Source: an uncultured Desulfobacter sp. (GTDB lineage Bacteria; Desulfobacterota; Desulfobacteria; Desulfobacterales; Desulfobacteraceae). Taken from it: a stretch of 64,000 nucleotides of DNA. The position numbers were made by a program, and so were the translations under genes. The stretch is from NCBI RefSeq assembly GCF_963666675.1, contig NZ_OY762929.1, positions 4,156,001 through 4,220,000 on the forward strand, given 5' to 3'. This document shows, in pieces, positions 7,522-16,781 of the stretch. Position 1 is the first letter of the stretch; each line of letters starts with the position of its first letter. The notes below the pieces were generated by a model. The model was not told the DNA's origin and made no database searches. It worked only from the letters and a program-made list of their open reading frames with translations.

Positions 7522-10500
7522 ATGAAAACCAAGCTACTCCCGCTTTTTTGTCTATTGTTCTTTATTGCCTCTGCTGGTCAGGTGTTTGCCGGGGTGGTCG
7601 ATATCGGGTCGGCGGCGGACAGTCAGGTGGTGGAAGGGTATCCCACCAGCAATTACGGCGGCCAGACTGCCATGCATGTCGCCAGCGCGTCAGGCGGGTA
7701 TTACAAAAACGAAAGGACCTGGGTCAAATTCGACCTGACCGGCCAGATCCCGGCCGGTGCCGTCATCAATTCCGCGAAGCTGCGAATGTGGTGCTGGAAA
7801 TCCGATACGGCTGATAATATGACCGCCAATGTCCACGGCAGTTCCGACGACGCCTGGACAGAAACCGGTATTACCTGGAACACACAGCCCTCCTATGAGA
7901 CGGCAGCGCTTGACGGTCAGGAGATGACTGCCAATACCCAAGATTACTGGGTGGAATGGGATGTTACGGGCTTTGTTCAAACCGAGGTGGATGACAATGG
8001 TGACATGGTCATCAGTCTCGTGGTCAAGGCGGCGGTCGAGGGGCAGGACCCCTATCGGACGTATGCCTTTGACGGCAAGGAGTATGGTTCGTCCCTGGCC
8101 CCCCGGCTTCGTATTGATTACACAGGCGACTGGCCCACCACAGGCGGATTCAAAATTTTTCACATGAACGATATGCACTCCCGCCTGCTGCCCCATGAGT
8201 TTGATGTGCCGGATACCCAGGACACCGTGGGAATGGAATGGGTGGGCGGAGCATCTTACTTTACCACCAAACTGCTTGAACTCAAATCCGGCAGCCCGGA
8301 TTCCCTGATTATGGACGCAGGGGACATCTCCGAGGGCAACCCGATTGGAGATCTTCGGGGAAACGGCGGCATGATCGATTTTTACAACGAACTGGATCGC
8401 AAACTCAAGCTGCTGGGCGGCCGGGGGATTGATGCCGTGGTGGTGGGCAATCATGACGTGAATTCCGCCCAGATGCTCAACAATATGAAGAACAATGCCA
8501 ATTTTCCCGCCATCTCCATGAACATTTATGATGCGGTTACCGGGACGCCGTATTTCCCCGAATATGTCACGGTAACGGTCAACGGTACGAAGGTGGGGAT
8601 TCTGGGTTACACCACCGACTCCTCCTCCTTTCTCGGGTCCGACCTGGTCGGTGTCGTGGAAGTTAAAAAATGTGTCTGGGAGGATTCCGACGCCGATACC
8701 ATCGACGTCAAAGACAAAGTGTCATATCTGAGAACCACCAAAGGGTGCGATGTGGTCATTCTTCTCTCCCATGTGGGCCAGAGCCGGGTGACGGCCGGGG
8801 ACGATGCCCTGATTGCCGACGCCGGCGGGGTGCTGCCGCCGGAGGTCGTGATCTCGGGCCACTGGCACACCTGGACCGAACGGGTCTGGCAGCCGAGCAA
8901 TATGAACGGCAAGACCCTGGTGGCCGAAGCGGCCTCATACATGCAGTATATCGGAGAGCTGGAAGTCACGGGTGCCGGTAAATACGTCCAGGCCCAGAAG
9001 CATGTGATCCGCAACAGTGAGATTGTTCCTGATTCGGACATGGAAACCCTGATCGCCGGTCTGATCACCGAATACAACGACCAGGATCCGGCGCCGGCCC
9101 ACGGTATTTACGATGTAATCGGTTATTCGGCCGTGGATCTCACCCTGGACAAGGACAAATGGTGGACCGTGAGTGAATACCCCTGGGCCGCCACCAACGC
9201 AGCCGGTGCCTGGATCTGCGATTCAATGGTCTGGAAAGCAGGTCAGCTCGGCATGCCTGTTGATCTGGCCATGCAGTCCGGCGGCGGAATCCGCCGGGAC
9301 GTGGCCGCCGGGGAGATCACCTATATCGAAATCTACGAGGCCTATCCCTGGTCCGACGACAATATGGTCCGGGTGCAGATGACCGGCCAGGAGATCTGGA
9401 ACTGGATCCAGTCGGATTACGTGGGCACCTCGATCTCTGACGACTGGCTGGTAACCGCCCAGGATGGTCTGATCTCCGCCATCACCTACCAGGGGAGCCC
9501 CATCAGCCTGACCGGTACCTACAATGTTGCCGTCAGCGAGTACATGTATGACCACCCGGAAAATGCACTTTCCGACACAACACCGGAAGATATGAATTAT
9601 TCGATCCGGGAGGGCGTGGTTGATTTTACCGCGCAATACAATACACCGAACAATCCCATGTATCCCAACGGCATTACCCCCCGTTACGATCTGAATACCG
9701 AGTTTGCCGGCGGATTCAAGGCCGTGGTCACCATGATTGCCGACAGTGAAAATCAGCCCTATCATGAGGATGCATTTATCCGGTTTATCGAAGCCATGCC
9801 CGAAACCCTGGCCCGGCGCACCGGCTACGGTCTTTCCGAACTGGTCAATACCGACGGGTCCATCAATATGGCACACCGGTTTTCCGAAATTATGCTGTAC
9901 CGCAGCCATCTTGGTTTTCCCGACGGCCTGCTCAAGACCGGTGACATCATAGAGGTCTGGGGTGAGGGCGGTTTCTATGACGGCACCCCGGAATTCATTG
10001 ACCAGGAGGGCATCTACGGGGCGGATCAGCAGTTCGTGATTTACGGTAACGATGAAACCCTGGCCCGGGCCGAGTACCATGGGACCATCGATTCTTTCTG
10101 GGATGAAGAACATGAGAATCACTATGTGAAATTCTATGCTGAAAAGACAGGGGATTCCCAGGTTACGGATTCGGCCGACCAGGAAATAACCGTCTACCAG
10201 GAGGACGGTTATTATACAAAGGCATTGCCGGGCAATATCGGTGATATCCTTGAACTGACCGGTGTAAATACCTATGAAGGAGATGACGGCCGCCGTTTTA
10301 GATGCAACACTGCGATACCGGCATCCACCATTCCGGTGATAGGCTATCCTTCCACATCAGCGGTGGATGCCGTTGCGCCCTATGAACAGTCCGGCACGTC
10401 GCTCTCTTTGAGTGCCACGGCCGGCGATGTCCAGTCCGGTTCATCGGGCAGCGGCACAACCACCGTTTTCATCAATGAAATCCATTACGACAACGCAGGC

Positions 10501-11583
10501 ACCGATACCGGCGAGGCGATCGAAATTGCCGGACCGGCCGGCACCGATTTGACCGGTTGGCATATTGAACTCTATAACGGAAACGGTGGTGCGAGTTACG
10601 GTACCATCACACTTTCGGGTACGATCACCGATGCGGGCAGTGGCTACGGCACCCTTGGTTTTTCCCAGGCCGGTATCCAGAACGGTGGGCCTGACGGCCT
10701 TGCCCTGGTAGATGACAGCGGTTCCGTGATCCAGTTCCTCAGCTACGAGGGGAGCTTTACCGCTGCTGACGGGCCGGCGGCGGGGATGGTCAGTACCAAC
10801 ATCGGGGTATCCGAAACTTACACCACGCCGGTCGGGTATTCCCTTCAACTCTCCGGAACCGGAACGACATATGAGGAATTCACATGGCTAAGTGCCGCTG
10901 CCGATTCCTTCGGTGGTGTGAACGCCGGCCAGACATTCGGTGCCGGAAGCGGATCGACCGGTTCGACCGGGGAAGTTACCCAGGTTGAATTTTTCTACCG
11001 TTATGCCTTGGACGGACTCACCTGGGGCGCGTGGACGTCTATCGGAACAGACACCACCGCCGGTGACGGCTGGCGCCACGCATTCGCCTACCCCGAAGGA
11101 CAAGGGTATTATGAATTTTATACCGTTTCAACAGACGATGACGGCAATGTTGAAGACGCGCCGATTCGGGCAGACGCCGAAGTCTTGTTCAATAATGCCC
11201 CGGAGGCACCTGAACTGGAAGAATCAGGTATTGCCGACGGCCAGACAGATGTCGGGTTGAGCCCGACATTAAGCGTCACCGTATCTGATTCGGATGCAAG
11301 TGCCGTGGATGTCTCTTTTTATGACGGCAACGGCAATCTGATCCATACGGTTGGGGATGTAACCTCCGGAGGAACGGCATCCATTGTCTGGAGCGGGCTT
11401 TCCGAAGGAACCACATATACCTGGTATGCAGTGGTGGATGACGGGATAGATTCTGTCCAGTCCCCGGTATGGTCATTTACCACCCTTACGGCAGCACCCG
11501 TGCCTGCCGTGGGAATGTACGGACTTATTTTAAGCACCCTGCTCCTGTCCGGTATCGGGCTGGTAAACATCAAACGAAAGTAG
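7522..11583 (+). CDS. Giant secreted 5'-nucleotidase-type phosphoesterase with DNRLRE and lamin-tail domains
   Basis: A 1353-residue exported enzyme. Signal peptide 1-24. Residues about 25-205 form a DNRLRE beta domain with the typical W-x-x-x-I-T-W-N element. Residues about 209-510 form the metallophosphatase half, with MNDMHS, GD-x-S, GNHD near 309 and GHWHTW near 445. Residues about 533-750 form the 5'-nucleotidase C-terminal half (SGGGIRRDVAAGEIT, then YPWSDDNMVRVQMTG). A lamin-tail domain (about 982-1145, INEIHYDNAG and GWHIELYNG) and a fibronectin-like domain (about 1227-1323) follow. The end is VPAVGMYGL, a hydrophobic helix and KRK. UshA/NucH-type proteins dephosphorylate nucleotides or extracellular DNA products; the domain set suggests DNA or nucleotide phosphate scavenging at the cell surface. 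Confidence 0.88.
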   Translation: MKTKLLPLFCLLFFIASAGQVFAGVVDIGSAADSQVVEGYPTSNYGGQTAMHVASASGGYYKNERTWVKFDLTGQIPAGAVINSAKLRMWCWKSDTADNMTANVHGSSDDAWTETGITWNTQPSYETAALDGQEMTANTQDYWVEWDVTGFVQTEVDDNGDMVISLVVKAAVEGQDPYRTYAFDGKEYGSSLAPRLRIDYTGDWPTTGGFKIFHMNDMHSRLLPHEFDVPDTQDTVGMEWVGGASYFTTKLLELKSGSPDSLIMDAGDISEGNPIGDLRGNGGMIDFYNELDRKLKLLGGRGIDAVVVGNHDVNSAQMLNNMKNNANFPAISMNIYDAVTGTPYFPEYVTVTVNGTKVGILGYTTDSSSFLGSDLVGVVEVKKCVWEDSDADTIDVKDKVSYLRTTKGCDVVILLSHVGQSRVTAGDDALIADAGGVLPPEVVISGHWHTWTERVWQPSNMNGKTLVAEAASYMQYIGELEVTGAGKYVQAQKHVIRNSEIVPDSDMETLIAGLITEYNDQDPAPAHGIYDVIGYSAVDLTLDKDKWWTVSEYPWAATNAAGAWICDSMVWKAGQLGMPVDLAMQSGGGIRRDVAAGEITYIEIYEAYPWSDDNMVRVQMTGQEIWNWIQSDYVGTSISDDWLVTAQDGLISAITYQGSPISLTGTYNVAVSEYMYDHPENALSDTTPEDMNYSIREGVVDFTAQYNTPNNPMYPNGITPRYDLNTEFAGGFKAVVTMIADSENQPYHEDAFIRFIEAMPETLARRTGYGLSELVNTDGSINMAHRFSEIMLYRSHLGFPDGLLKTGDIIEVWGEGGFYDGTPEFIDQEGIYGADQQFVIYGNDETLARAEYHGTIDSFWDEEHENHYVKFYAEKTGDSQVTDSADQEITVYQEDGYYTKALPGNIGDILELTGVNTYEGDDGRRFRCNTAIPASTIPVIGYPSTSAVDAVAPYEQSGTSLSLSATAGDVQSGSSGSGTTTVFINEIHYDNAGTDTGEAIEIAGPAGTDLTGWHIELYNGNGGASYGTITLSGTITDAGSGYGTLGFSQAGIQNGGPDGLALVDDSGSVIQFLSYEGSFTAADGPAAGMVSTNIGVSETYTTPVGYSLQLSGTGTTYEEFTWLSAAADSFGGVNAGQTFGAGSGSTGSTGEVTQVEFFYRYALDGLTWGAWTSIGTDTTAGDGWRHAFAYPEGQGYYEFYTVSTDDDGNVEDAPIRADAEVLFNNAPEAPELEESGIADGQTDVGLSPTLSVTVSDSDASAVDVSFYDGNGNLIHTVGDVTSGGTASIVWSGLSEGTTYTWYAVVDDGIDSVQSPVWSFTTLTAAPVPAVGMYGLILSTLLLSGIGLVNIKRK

Positions 11584-11605
11584 TCATCGACTATACATAA
11601 ATGAA

Positions 11606-11650
11606 CAAAACAAAGGCAGTCCCTATTTCGGGGCTGCCTTTGTCGGCTTT
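11606..11650 (+). terminator. Rho-independent-like terminator
   Basis: AAAGGCAGTCCC pairs with GGGGCTGCCTTT across a short loop, 25 bases after the stop of the giant phosphoesterase. The T-rich tail (GTCGGCTTTT) is weaker than in the other terminators here. Confidence 0.7.
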
Positions 11651-11733
11651 TCAGTCCAGGGACTTCGGCAAAAGGTTAAGCCACAGGATAAAAATACGAG
11701 ATCATTTGCCAATAATTTAAAAACACACCTTAA

Positions 11734-12248
11734 AACGGTACAATTTCGGACCATACCGGGGTGACTCACCTGGTTGCGTCCGTTATCGATTCCAACCTTG
11801 GGCTCACGGTGGAAAATTTACCTGTGGAATTTTCCAGCGACGGCACCTGGAACCTGGTTGTGCACGATGCTGAAATCTCAACCGATGCAGGGGTCTTGAG
11901 TACAGTTTGTACATACGATGCCGCAAACAATACAGGCAGCCGGACGGTTCTGTTGTATACCCTGGATTCAGCGCTTAATGGATCTCAACTTGTCAATCGC
12001 ATCACCGTTGGCGCCACGCCGGAACCGTTGTCCCGAATTCAAGAGATCGGCCCCGGGGCATACCTGACCGAACAGCTATACCCTGATGCATAGATGATTC
12101 CGAGCTTGCAACAATGCTCGAGAGCCAATTCGGTGAGATCAGCTCCAGCAGGGATCTTCAGGATTACCAGCTGACCCGTCATCTTTCAAACAGCAGCCTG
12201 GTAACCGTATTACCGGGACATACTTATACACCCATCGGTTTTTTATGA
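11734..12248 (+). pseudogene. Remnant of a DUF1800-family gene, truncated and frameshifted
   Basis: The frame from 11734 encodes a beta-domain piece, then VNRITVGATPEPLSRIQEIG and YLTEQLYPDA before a TAG at 12091. In another frame translation continues directly with DDSELATMLESQFGEISSS and LQDYQLTRHL, up to a TGA at 12246. This junction matches the DUF1800 start (G-A-T-P...QL-P-x-x-I-D-D-S). A single missing A after GCA at 12090 would restore ...PDA-I-DDS.... The N-terminal part of the gene and nearly the whole DUF1800 domain are absent, so it is a decayed fragment. Its 3' end overlaps the convergent subtilase gene. The GTG at 11761 gives an apparent 110-residue ORF that I do not regard as a gene. 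Confidence 0.7.
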
Positions 12249-14065
12249 CGGCACATGGTTAATTTACCCCCAATGCCCAGCAATATCAGGAAAGACAAAA
12301 AAAGGAACGGGGAATTGCCTGCAGAAACCGGGATCGGGTGATCTGAACCGTCTGCGGGGTCGGTTCCGGCCAGGTATTCCTGGACATTGGTATAGGTGTC
12401 GTCGTCCAGGTCCAGGGTACTGTCGTCGGTGAGCGGGTCAAGCGTGTTGTCCACCTCCCATCCGTCCGGCATCCCGTCCTCATCCGTGTCCGCTGCTGTC
12501 GGATCGGTCTGGTTGTTGTACTCTTCGAGCTGTGTTAAGCCGTCTTCGTCGATATCCGTGCCAGCACCGTTTTCAATGGTTCCCATGTAGAGAATTTCCC
12601 ACTCAGACGGCAGACCGTCCCCATCAATGTCTGTATTCCCCAGGTTTACCCTGGGTGTGGTGATGCCGGCTGCACTGTACGCAACGGCGTCACCCGCCTC
12701 GATCATTTTGGTTTTAACCTGGGCCGGGGTTAAAAAATATCCATGGGTGGTCATCACGGCACTCTGCATGACCGCAGCCACCCCTGCGGCATACGGTGAG
12801 GCCGCAGACGTGCCTCCGAAATCAAGATCATAGCTGCCGTCAAGGTCTGCTGTGGCGGCATTATGGCTGGGAGCCAGGATATCCAGATCGCCGGACATAT
12901 TGGTATAGGGCACCACTTTATCGGCACGGGTTGAGTATGACCAGGCGACGGTACCGGTACTGCACCCCTGGTAACTTTCCGTATTGTCTGCACAAGAGCT
13001 TGGATCAACGCAGAATCCCACACCGCCGATGTCTGCATCAAACACAGCCCCCACGGAAACAATGTCCGAAACACAGGCAGGCGAGGCAATGGCATCACAA
13101 TACCCGCTGTTGCCCGAAGACGCAAAGATGGTAATACCGGCAGACAAGGCATTGGTCGCCGTGGCGGCAAGGGCGGTGGTCCGGCCCCAATTGTCGGTAT
13201 CACATGGAGATGTATACTCGCCGCCGCCAAAACTGATATTGATCACTTTAATGGGATAGTCCCCATTATCGTTTTGATGATCAATGCACCACTCAATGGC
13301 GCTGATAATTGTTGAGCTGGTGGCTTCACTGCTGCCGCCCTCGACTATCTTCAATGCATAAAGTTTTGCGCCAGGCGCCACCCCACCGGCATACTGACCA
13401 TAACTTCCGCTTGTCACGGGATCACCCGCCGCGATCCCGGCACAGCTTGTGCCGTGGCCATTGCTATCCATGGGGGAGGCATCTCCATCCCCAAAGTCAT
13501 ACCCGCCAATCACTTTGTCATTGGGAAAACCGCCGTCCCCCAATGCAGGATGGGTATAATCAATACCCGTGTCAATGACCGCAATGGATACGCCACTGCC
13601 GGAATAGGCCGGCTGGACCACACCGGAGTTCATCACCCCAAGCCCCTGGGTGGTATGGGCGTGGACGATCAGGTCCGGTTCAACAGCGACTACGTCCTCT
13701 AAGGCTTCCAACTGTTCGATTCCCTCGGCAGTAATAGTTGCTGAAAAAGCAGGGGTAAAGGAGAACCTGTTGACCATTTTCATTTTGCTTGTATCGATCT
13801 TGTCGATTACCTGGGCCTGAAGGGTTGCCACCCGTTTTCTTTGCTGTTTTCTTCCGACTTTATCTTTAAGTCGACCTGCAGCCCTTGCTTGTTCGATGTC
13901 ACGGCTTTCTTTTAAAATGACGATAACCTTTTGCCTGTCTGATTCAATTTGTGCGGTTTGATCCGATGACGGGAACTGATAGATTTTGAGTTCGGCAACG
14001 GCCGGCGAGCCCAAAAAGATGAATATAAAAATGATAAAGAAGAACAAAGGAAACGAAATTTTCAT
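12224..14065 (-). CDS. Exported subtilisin-like serine protease (S8) with calcium repeats
   Basis: A 613-residue protein. I take the ATG at 14065, eleven bases after GGAGG, rather than one six codons upstream. Signal peptide about 1-24. An inhibitor-I9-type propeptide (about 45-135) is followed by the peptidase, with catalytic Asp in AVIDTGID (D165), His in NGHGTSCAG (H205), oxyanion SSGNSG and Ser in GGTSAASP (S421). Residues about 475-575 are thrombospondin-type-3-like Asp repeats (DIDGDGLPSEWE, DTDEDGMPDGWE). The end, SAGNSPFLFLSFLILLGIGG with a basic tail, looks like a sorting or anchor segment. It is monocistronic, with 218 bases to the phoB-like gene upstream. It could process neighbouring surface proteins, which is conjecture. 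Confidence 0.88.
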   Translation of the reverse strand: MKISFPLFFFIIFIFIFLGSPAVAELKIYQFPSSDQTAQIESDRQKVIVILKESRDIEQARAAGRLKDKVGRKQQRKRVATLQAQVIDKIDTSKMKMVNRFSFTPAFSATITAEGIEQLEALEDVVAVEPDLIVHAHTTQGLGVMNSGVVQPAYSGSGVSIAVIDTGIDYTHPALGDGGFPNDKVIGGYDFGDGDASPMDSNGHGTSCAGIAAGDPVTSGSYGQYAGGVAPGAKLYALKIVEGGSSEATSSTIISAIEWCIDHQNDNGDYPIKVINISFGGGEYTSPCDTDNWGRTTALAATATNALSAGITIFASSGNSGYCDAIASPACVSDIVSVGAVFDADIGGVGFCVDPSSCADNTESYQGCSTGTVAWSYSTRADKVVPYTNMSGDLDILAPSHNAATADLDGSYDLDFGGTSAASPYAAGVAAVMQSAVMTTHGYFLTPAQVKTKMIEAGDAVAYSAAGITTPRVNLGNTDIDGDGLPSEWEILYMGTIENGAGTDIDEDGLTQLEEYNNQTDPTAADTDEDGMPDGWEVDNTLDPLTDDSTLDLDDDTYTNVQEYLAGTDPADGSDHPIPVSAGNSPFLFLSFLILLGIGGKLTMCRHKKPMGV

Positions 14066-14177
14066 TTTGAGCACATCCTCCATAAAAAATTAACCCGGAT
14101 TACACTTTCGATAAAGCATATACCTTCATTTTTAGAGGAATATTTAACGGGGGTTAAAAGCTACGGAGCACCCGTCA

Positions 14178-14215
14178 TAAAAAAGCAAACCGGCGATGAG
14201 TCACCGGTATAGGTT
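14178..14215 (-). terminator. Rho-independent terminator after phoB-like gene
   Basis: On the minus strand CCGGTGA-ctca-TCGCCGG is followed by TTTGCTTTTTTAT, about 70 bases past the stop of the response regulator at 14284. Confidence 0.8.
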
Positions 14216-14283
14216 TTACAGGTTGACAGATAATATTGAATATGGGCGTGGACCAGTGTGTTCAGGTGTACAAAGTTACACGC

Positions 14284-14973
14284 TCACTCTTTATAACGGT
14301 ACCCCACCCCCCGAACCGTTTCGATGACATGGGCCTTGGGTTTCAATTTTTTACGCAGGCCTGAAATAACGACATCAATGCTCCGGTCCGTCACGGCATA
14401 ATCCGTTCCATGTATGGCATCCACGATCTGGTTGCGTGAAAACACCCACCCTTTTTTACTGGCCAAAAAAGAGAGCAGCTGGAACTCCGTCAAGGTGAGG
14501 TTCACAGGTTTGCCGTTTACCGTGACCTGATATCTGTTCCGGTTTATGACAAGTCCGTTCTCCAAAGGTTCCTCGTGCTCTTGGGCAACGACCGGCACCG
14601 TCGCCACATGCCGCCTTAAAATCGCCCGGACTCTGGCCATAAGCATTTCGGTCCCAAAGGGTTTGCTCATATAGTCCGTGGCGCCGGATTCAAGGCCTGT
14701 GATGATATCGGTTTCACTTGACTTTGCGGTGAGCATGAGGATGGGAATATTTTTTGTTTCCTCTTTCTGCCTTAAATATTTTGCCACATCAAGGCCGCCG
14801 ATCCCAGGCAGCATCAGATCGAGAATGATAAGATCGGGCGTATGGGCAATGGATAATGAGATGCCGTGCTCCCCTGACAATGCCGTGAGAACGGCATACC
14901 CCTGGTCGGAGAGATTATATTGAATCAATTCAACAATATCCTCTTCATCATCAACAATCAGTACGGTTTCCAT
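14284..14973 (-). CDS. phoB: PhoB-like response regulator
   Basis: A 229-residue OmpR/PhoB-family regulator. The receiver domain (1-118) has the acidic pocket D8-D9, phospho-acceptor D52 in LIILDLMLPG, the Thr of MLTAK and the Lys of SKPFG. A winged-helix DNA-binding domain follows (about 130-229), with TLTEFQLLSFLAS and VIETVRGVGYRYKE. Position downstream of pstSCAB on the same strand supports a phosphate-starvation regulator. The partner kinase PhoR is not in the window. A 176-base gap separates it from pstB and holds a possible promoter of its own (minus-strand TTGTTC at 15105-15100 and TAATAT at 15083-15078, 16 apart), so it may be expressed separately. Confidence 0.85.
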   Translation of the reverse strand: METVLIVDDEEDIVELIQYNLSDQGYAVLTALSGEHGISLSIAHTPDLIILDLMLPGIGGLDVAKYLRQKEETKNIPILMLTAKSSETDIITGLESGATDYMSKPFGTEMLMARVRAILRRHVATVPVVAQEHEEPLENGLVINRNRYQVTVNGKPVNLTLTEFQLLSFLASKKGWVFSRNQIVDAIHGTDYAVTDRSIDVVISGLRKKLKPKAHVIETVRGVGYRYKE

Positions 14974-15149
14974 AAAAAGCGCCTTTTGGTATAAAATCAG
15001 GATATATGAATCTTTAATTCACCCAATACACAGTCCGTATTCAACTATATTATCAGTGTTAGAATTTTTTCAGCATTATATTACAGGCACATTTGTATTG
15101 AACAAAATCAGAAGATAGATTGTCACTCAAAATCAGTCGCCGGTAACCA

Positions 15150-15911
15150 TTATCCAAATCTGCCGGAGATATAATCCTTTGTCTGTTTGAAATCCGGATC
15201 ACTGAACAGCACCCGGGTATCATTGATTTCCACCAGCTTGCCCATGTAGAAAAATGCGGTACGGTCGGATACCCGGGCGGCCTGCTGCATGTTATGGGTC
15301 ACAATGATAATGGACAGCCGGCTTGACAGCTGGGTGATTAACTCTTCGATTTTCTGGGTGGCAATGGGATCCAGGGCGGATGCCGGTTCATCCATGAGCA
15401 AAACTTCCGGTTCAATGGCAAGGGCCCGGGCAATGCACAGCCGCTGCTGCTGACCGCCGGAAAGCCCCAAGGCGGAGCTGTCCAGGCGGTTTTTAACCTC
15501 ATCCCAGATGGCGGCCTGCTTCAGGCTCTCTTCAACCTGCCGGGCGATGGCGGACTTGTTCTTAACCCCGTTTACCCGCAGGCCATATGCAATATTTTCA
15601 AAAATGGATTTAGGAAAAGGATTGGGTTTTTGAAACACCATGCCCACCCGGCGCCGAAGGGTCACCACATCAACGGACGGGTCATAGATATTCTCGGTGC
15701 CCAGCACGGCCTCTCCGCTTACCCGGGTGCCGGCAATCAGGTCATTCATCCGGTTCAGGCAGCGCAGATATGTGCTTTTGCCGCAACCCGACGGACCGAT
15801 CAATGCCGTGACCTGGTTTTCCATAAAATCAATACTGATGTCATACAGGGCTTGAAAATCACCGTAAAAAAAATCCAGGTGGCGGGTACGCATTTTAACA
15901 ACCGGTTCCAT
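15150..15911 (-). CDS. pstB: Phosphate ABC transporter ATP-binding protein PstB
   Basis: A 253-residue cytoplasmic ATPase of the high-affinity phosphate importer. Visible motifs are Walker A GPSGCGKST, the PstB-typical LNRMNDLI, ABC signature LSGGQQQRL, Walker B VLLMDEPASALDP and the switch His in IIIVTHNMQQA. Length matches the family. It begins nine bases after the pstA stop. Confidence 0.96.
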   Translation of the reverse strand: MEPVVKMRTRHLDFFYGDFQALYDISIDFMENQVTALIGPSGCGKSTYLRCLNRMNDLIAGTRVSGEAVLGTENIYDPSVDVVTLRRRVGMVFQKPNPFPKSIFENIAYGLRVNGVKNKSAIARQVEESLKQAAIWDEVKNRLDSSALGLSGGQQQRLCIARALAIEPEVLLMDEPASALDPIATQKIEELITQLSSRLSIIIVTHNMQQAARVSDRTAFFYMGKLVEINDTRVLFSDPDFKQTKDYISGRFG

Positions 15912-15920
15912 ACAGCAAAC

Positions 15921-16781
15921 TTATCCTTTCAGTTTCCGCCTCATTCGCGATCTTAAATAGATGGCCAACGCGTTCATGCCAAAAACCAGGGCAATGAGCA
16001 CCAGGGCGGTGCCGTACTGAAGATGGCGGGTGGCCTCAATGTTTGTCCCGGCTGTGGCCAGCACATAAATATGGTACGGCAGGGCCATGACTTCATCAAA
16101 AACAGACCCCGGCAGTTCCGGCGTAAAAAATACGGCACCGGTGTACATAATGGGGGCGGTCTCTCCTGCAGCCCGGCTCATGCCGAGAATGGAACCTGTG
16201 ATAATGCCCGGAAAGGCACTGGGCAAAACCACCCGCAGGATGGTCTGCCATTTGGATGCCCCTACGGCCAGGGAGGCTTCCCGGTAGGTATCCGGTACGG
16301 CCCGCAATGCTTCTTCGGAAGCCCCGATGACCACCGGCAGGGTCATGATGCCAAGGGTCATCCCCCCGGCGGCAATGGATACACCCATTTTCAAAACGAT
16401 ACAAAAAAAGGCAAGCCCGAAGAGCCCAAAAACAATGGACGGCACACCGGCCAGATTATTGATTCCCAGCCGGATCAAACGCACAACCTTTCCCTGGGTG
16501 GCATATTCGTTCAGATAGATGGCGGATGCCACCCCAATGGGCAGGGCCATAAAAATCGTGACAAGACACAATAAAAAAGTGCCCAATATGCAGGGAAAGA
16601 TCCCCCCCGCCGTCATGCTGTCCCGGGGGGCCTGGGTGAAAAACGCCCATGAAAGGGCCTTGGCCCCCCGCACCAGGATAAAATAGATCATCACCATCAG
16701 GGCCGCACCGTTGATGAAAGCCGCCAGGCGGATGAGAATAAAGGCAAGGTTCTGGATTATCTTTCGTCTGCCGTTGATCAT
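15921..16781 (-). CDS. pstA: Phosphate ABC transporter permease PstA
   Basis: A 286-residue inner-membrane permease with about six membrane segments. The conserved EAA-type loop is seen as EEALRAVPDTYREASLAVGA followed by ASKWQT. It overlaps the end of pstC by four bases (ATGA), giving translational coupling. The products of pstA and pstC form the channel for phosphate delivered by PstS. Confidence 0.95.
   Translation of the reverse strand: MINGRRKIIQNLAFILIRLAAFINGAALMVMIYFILVRGAKALSWAFFTQAPRDSMTAGGIFPCILGTFLLCLVTIFMALPIGVASAIYLNEYATQGKVVRLIRLGINNLAGVPSIVFGLFGLAFFCIVLKMGVSIAAGGMTLGIMTLPVVIGASEEALRAVPDTYREASLAVGASKWQTILRVVLPSAFPGIITGSILGMSRAAGETAPIMYTGAVFFTPELPGSVFDEVMALPYHIYVLATAGTNIEATRHLQYGTALVLIALVFGMNALAIYLRSRMRRKLKG

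Noticed and set aside
9223..10122. 299-residue antisense open frame
   Set aside because: Shadow of the giant phosphoesterase, whose domains are clear in the sense frame.
14175..14230. GCAAACCGG motif resembling a third GEMM riboswitch
   Set aside because: The GGACGCAAAGC core and the second stem are missing; on the minus strand it is a normal terminator after phoB.
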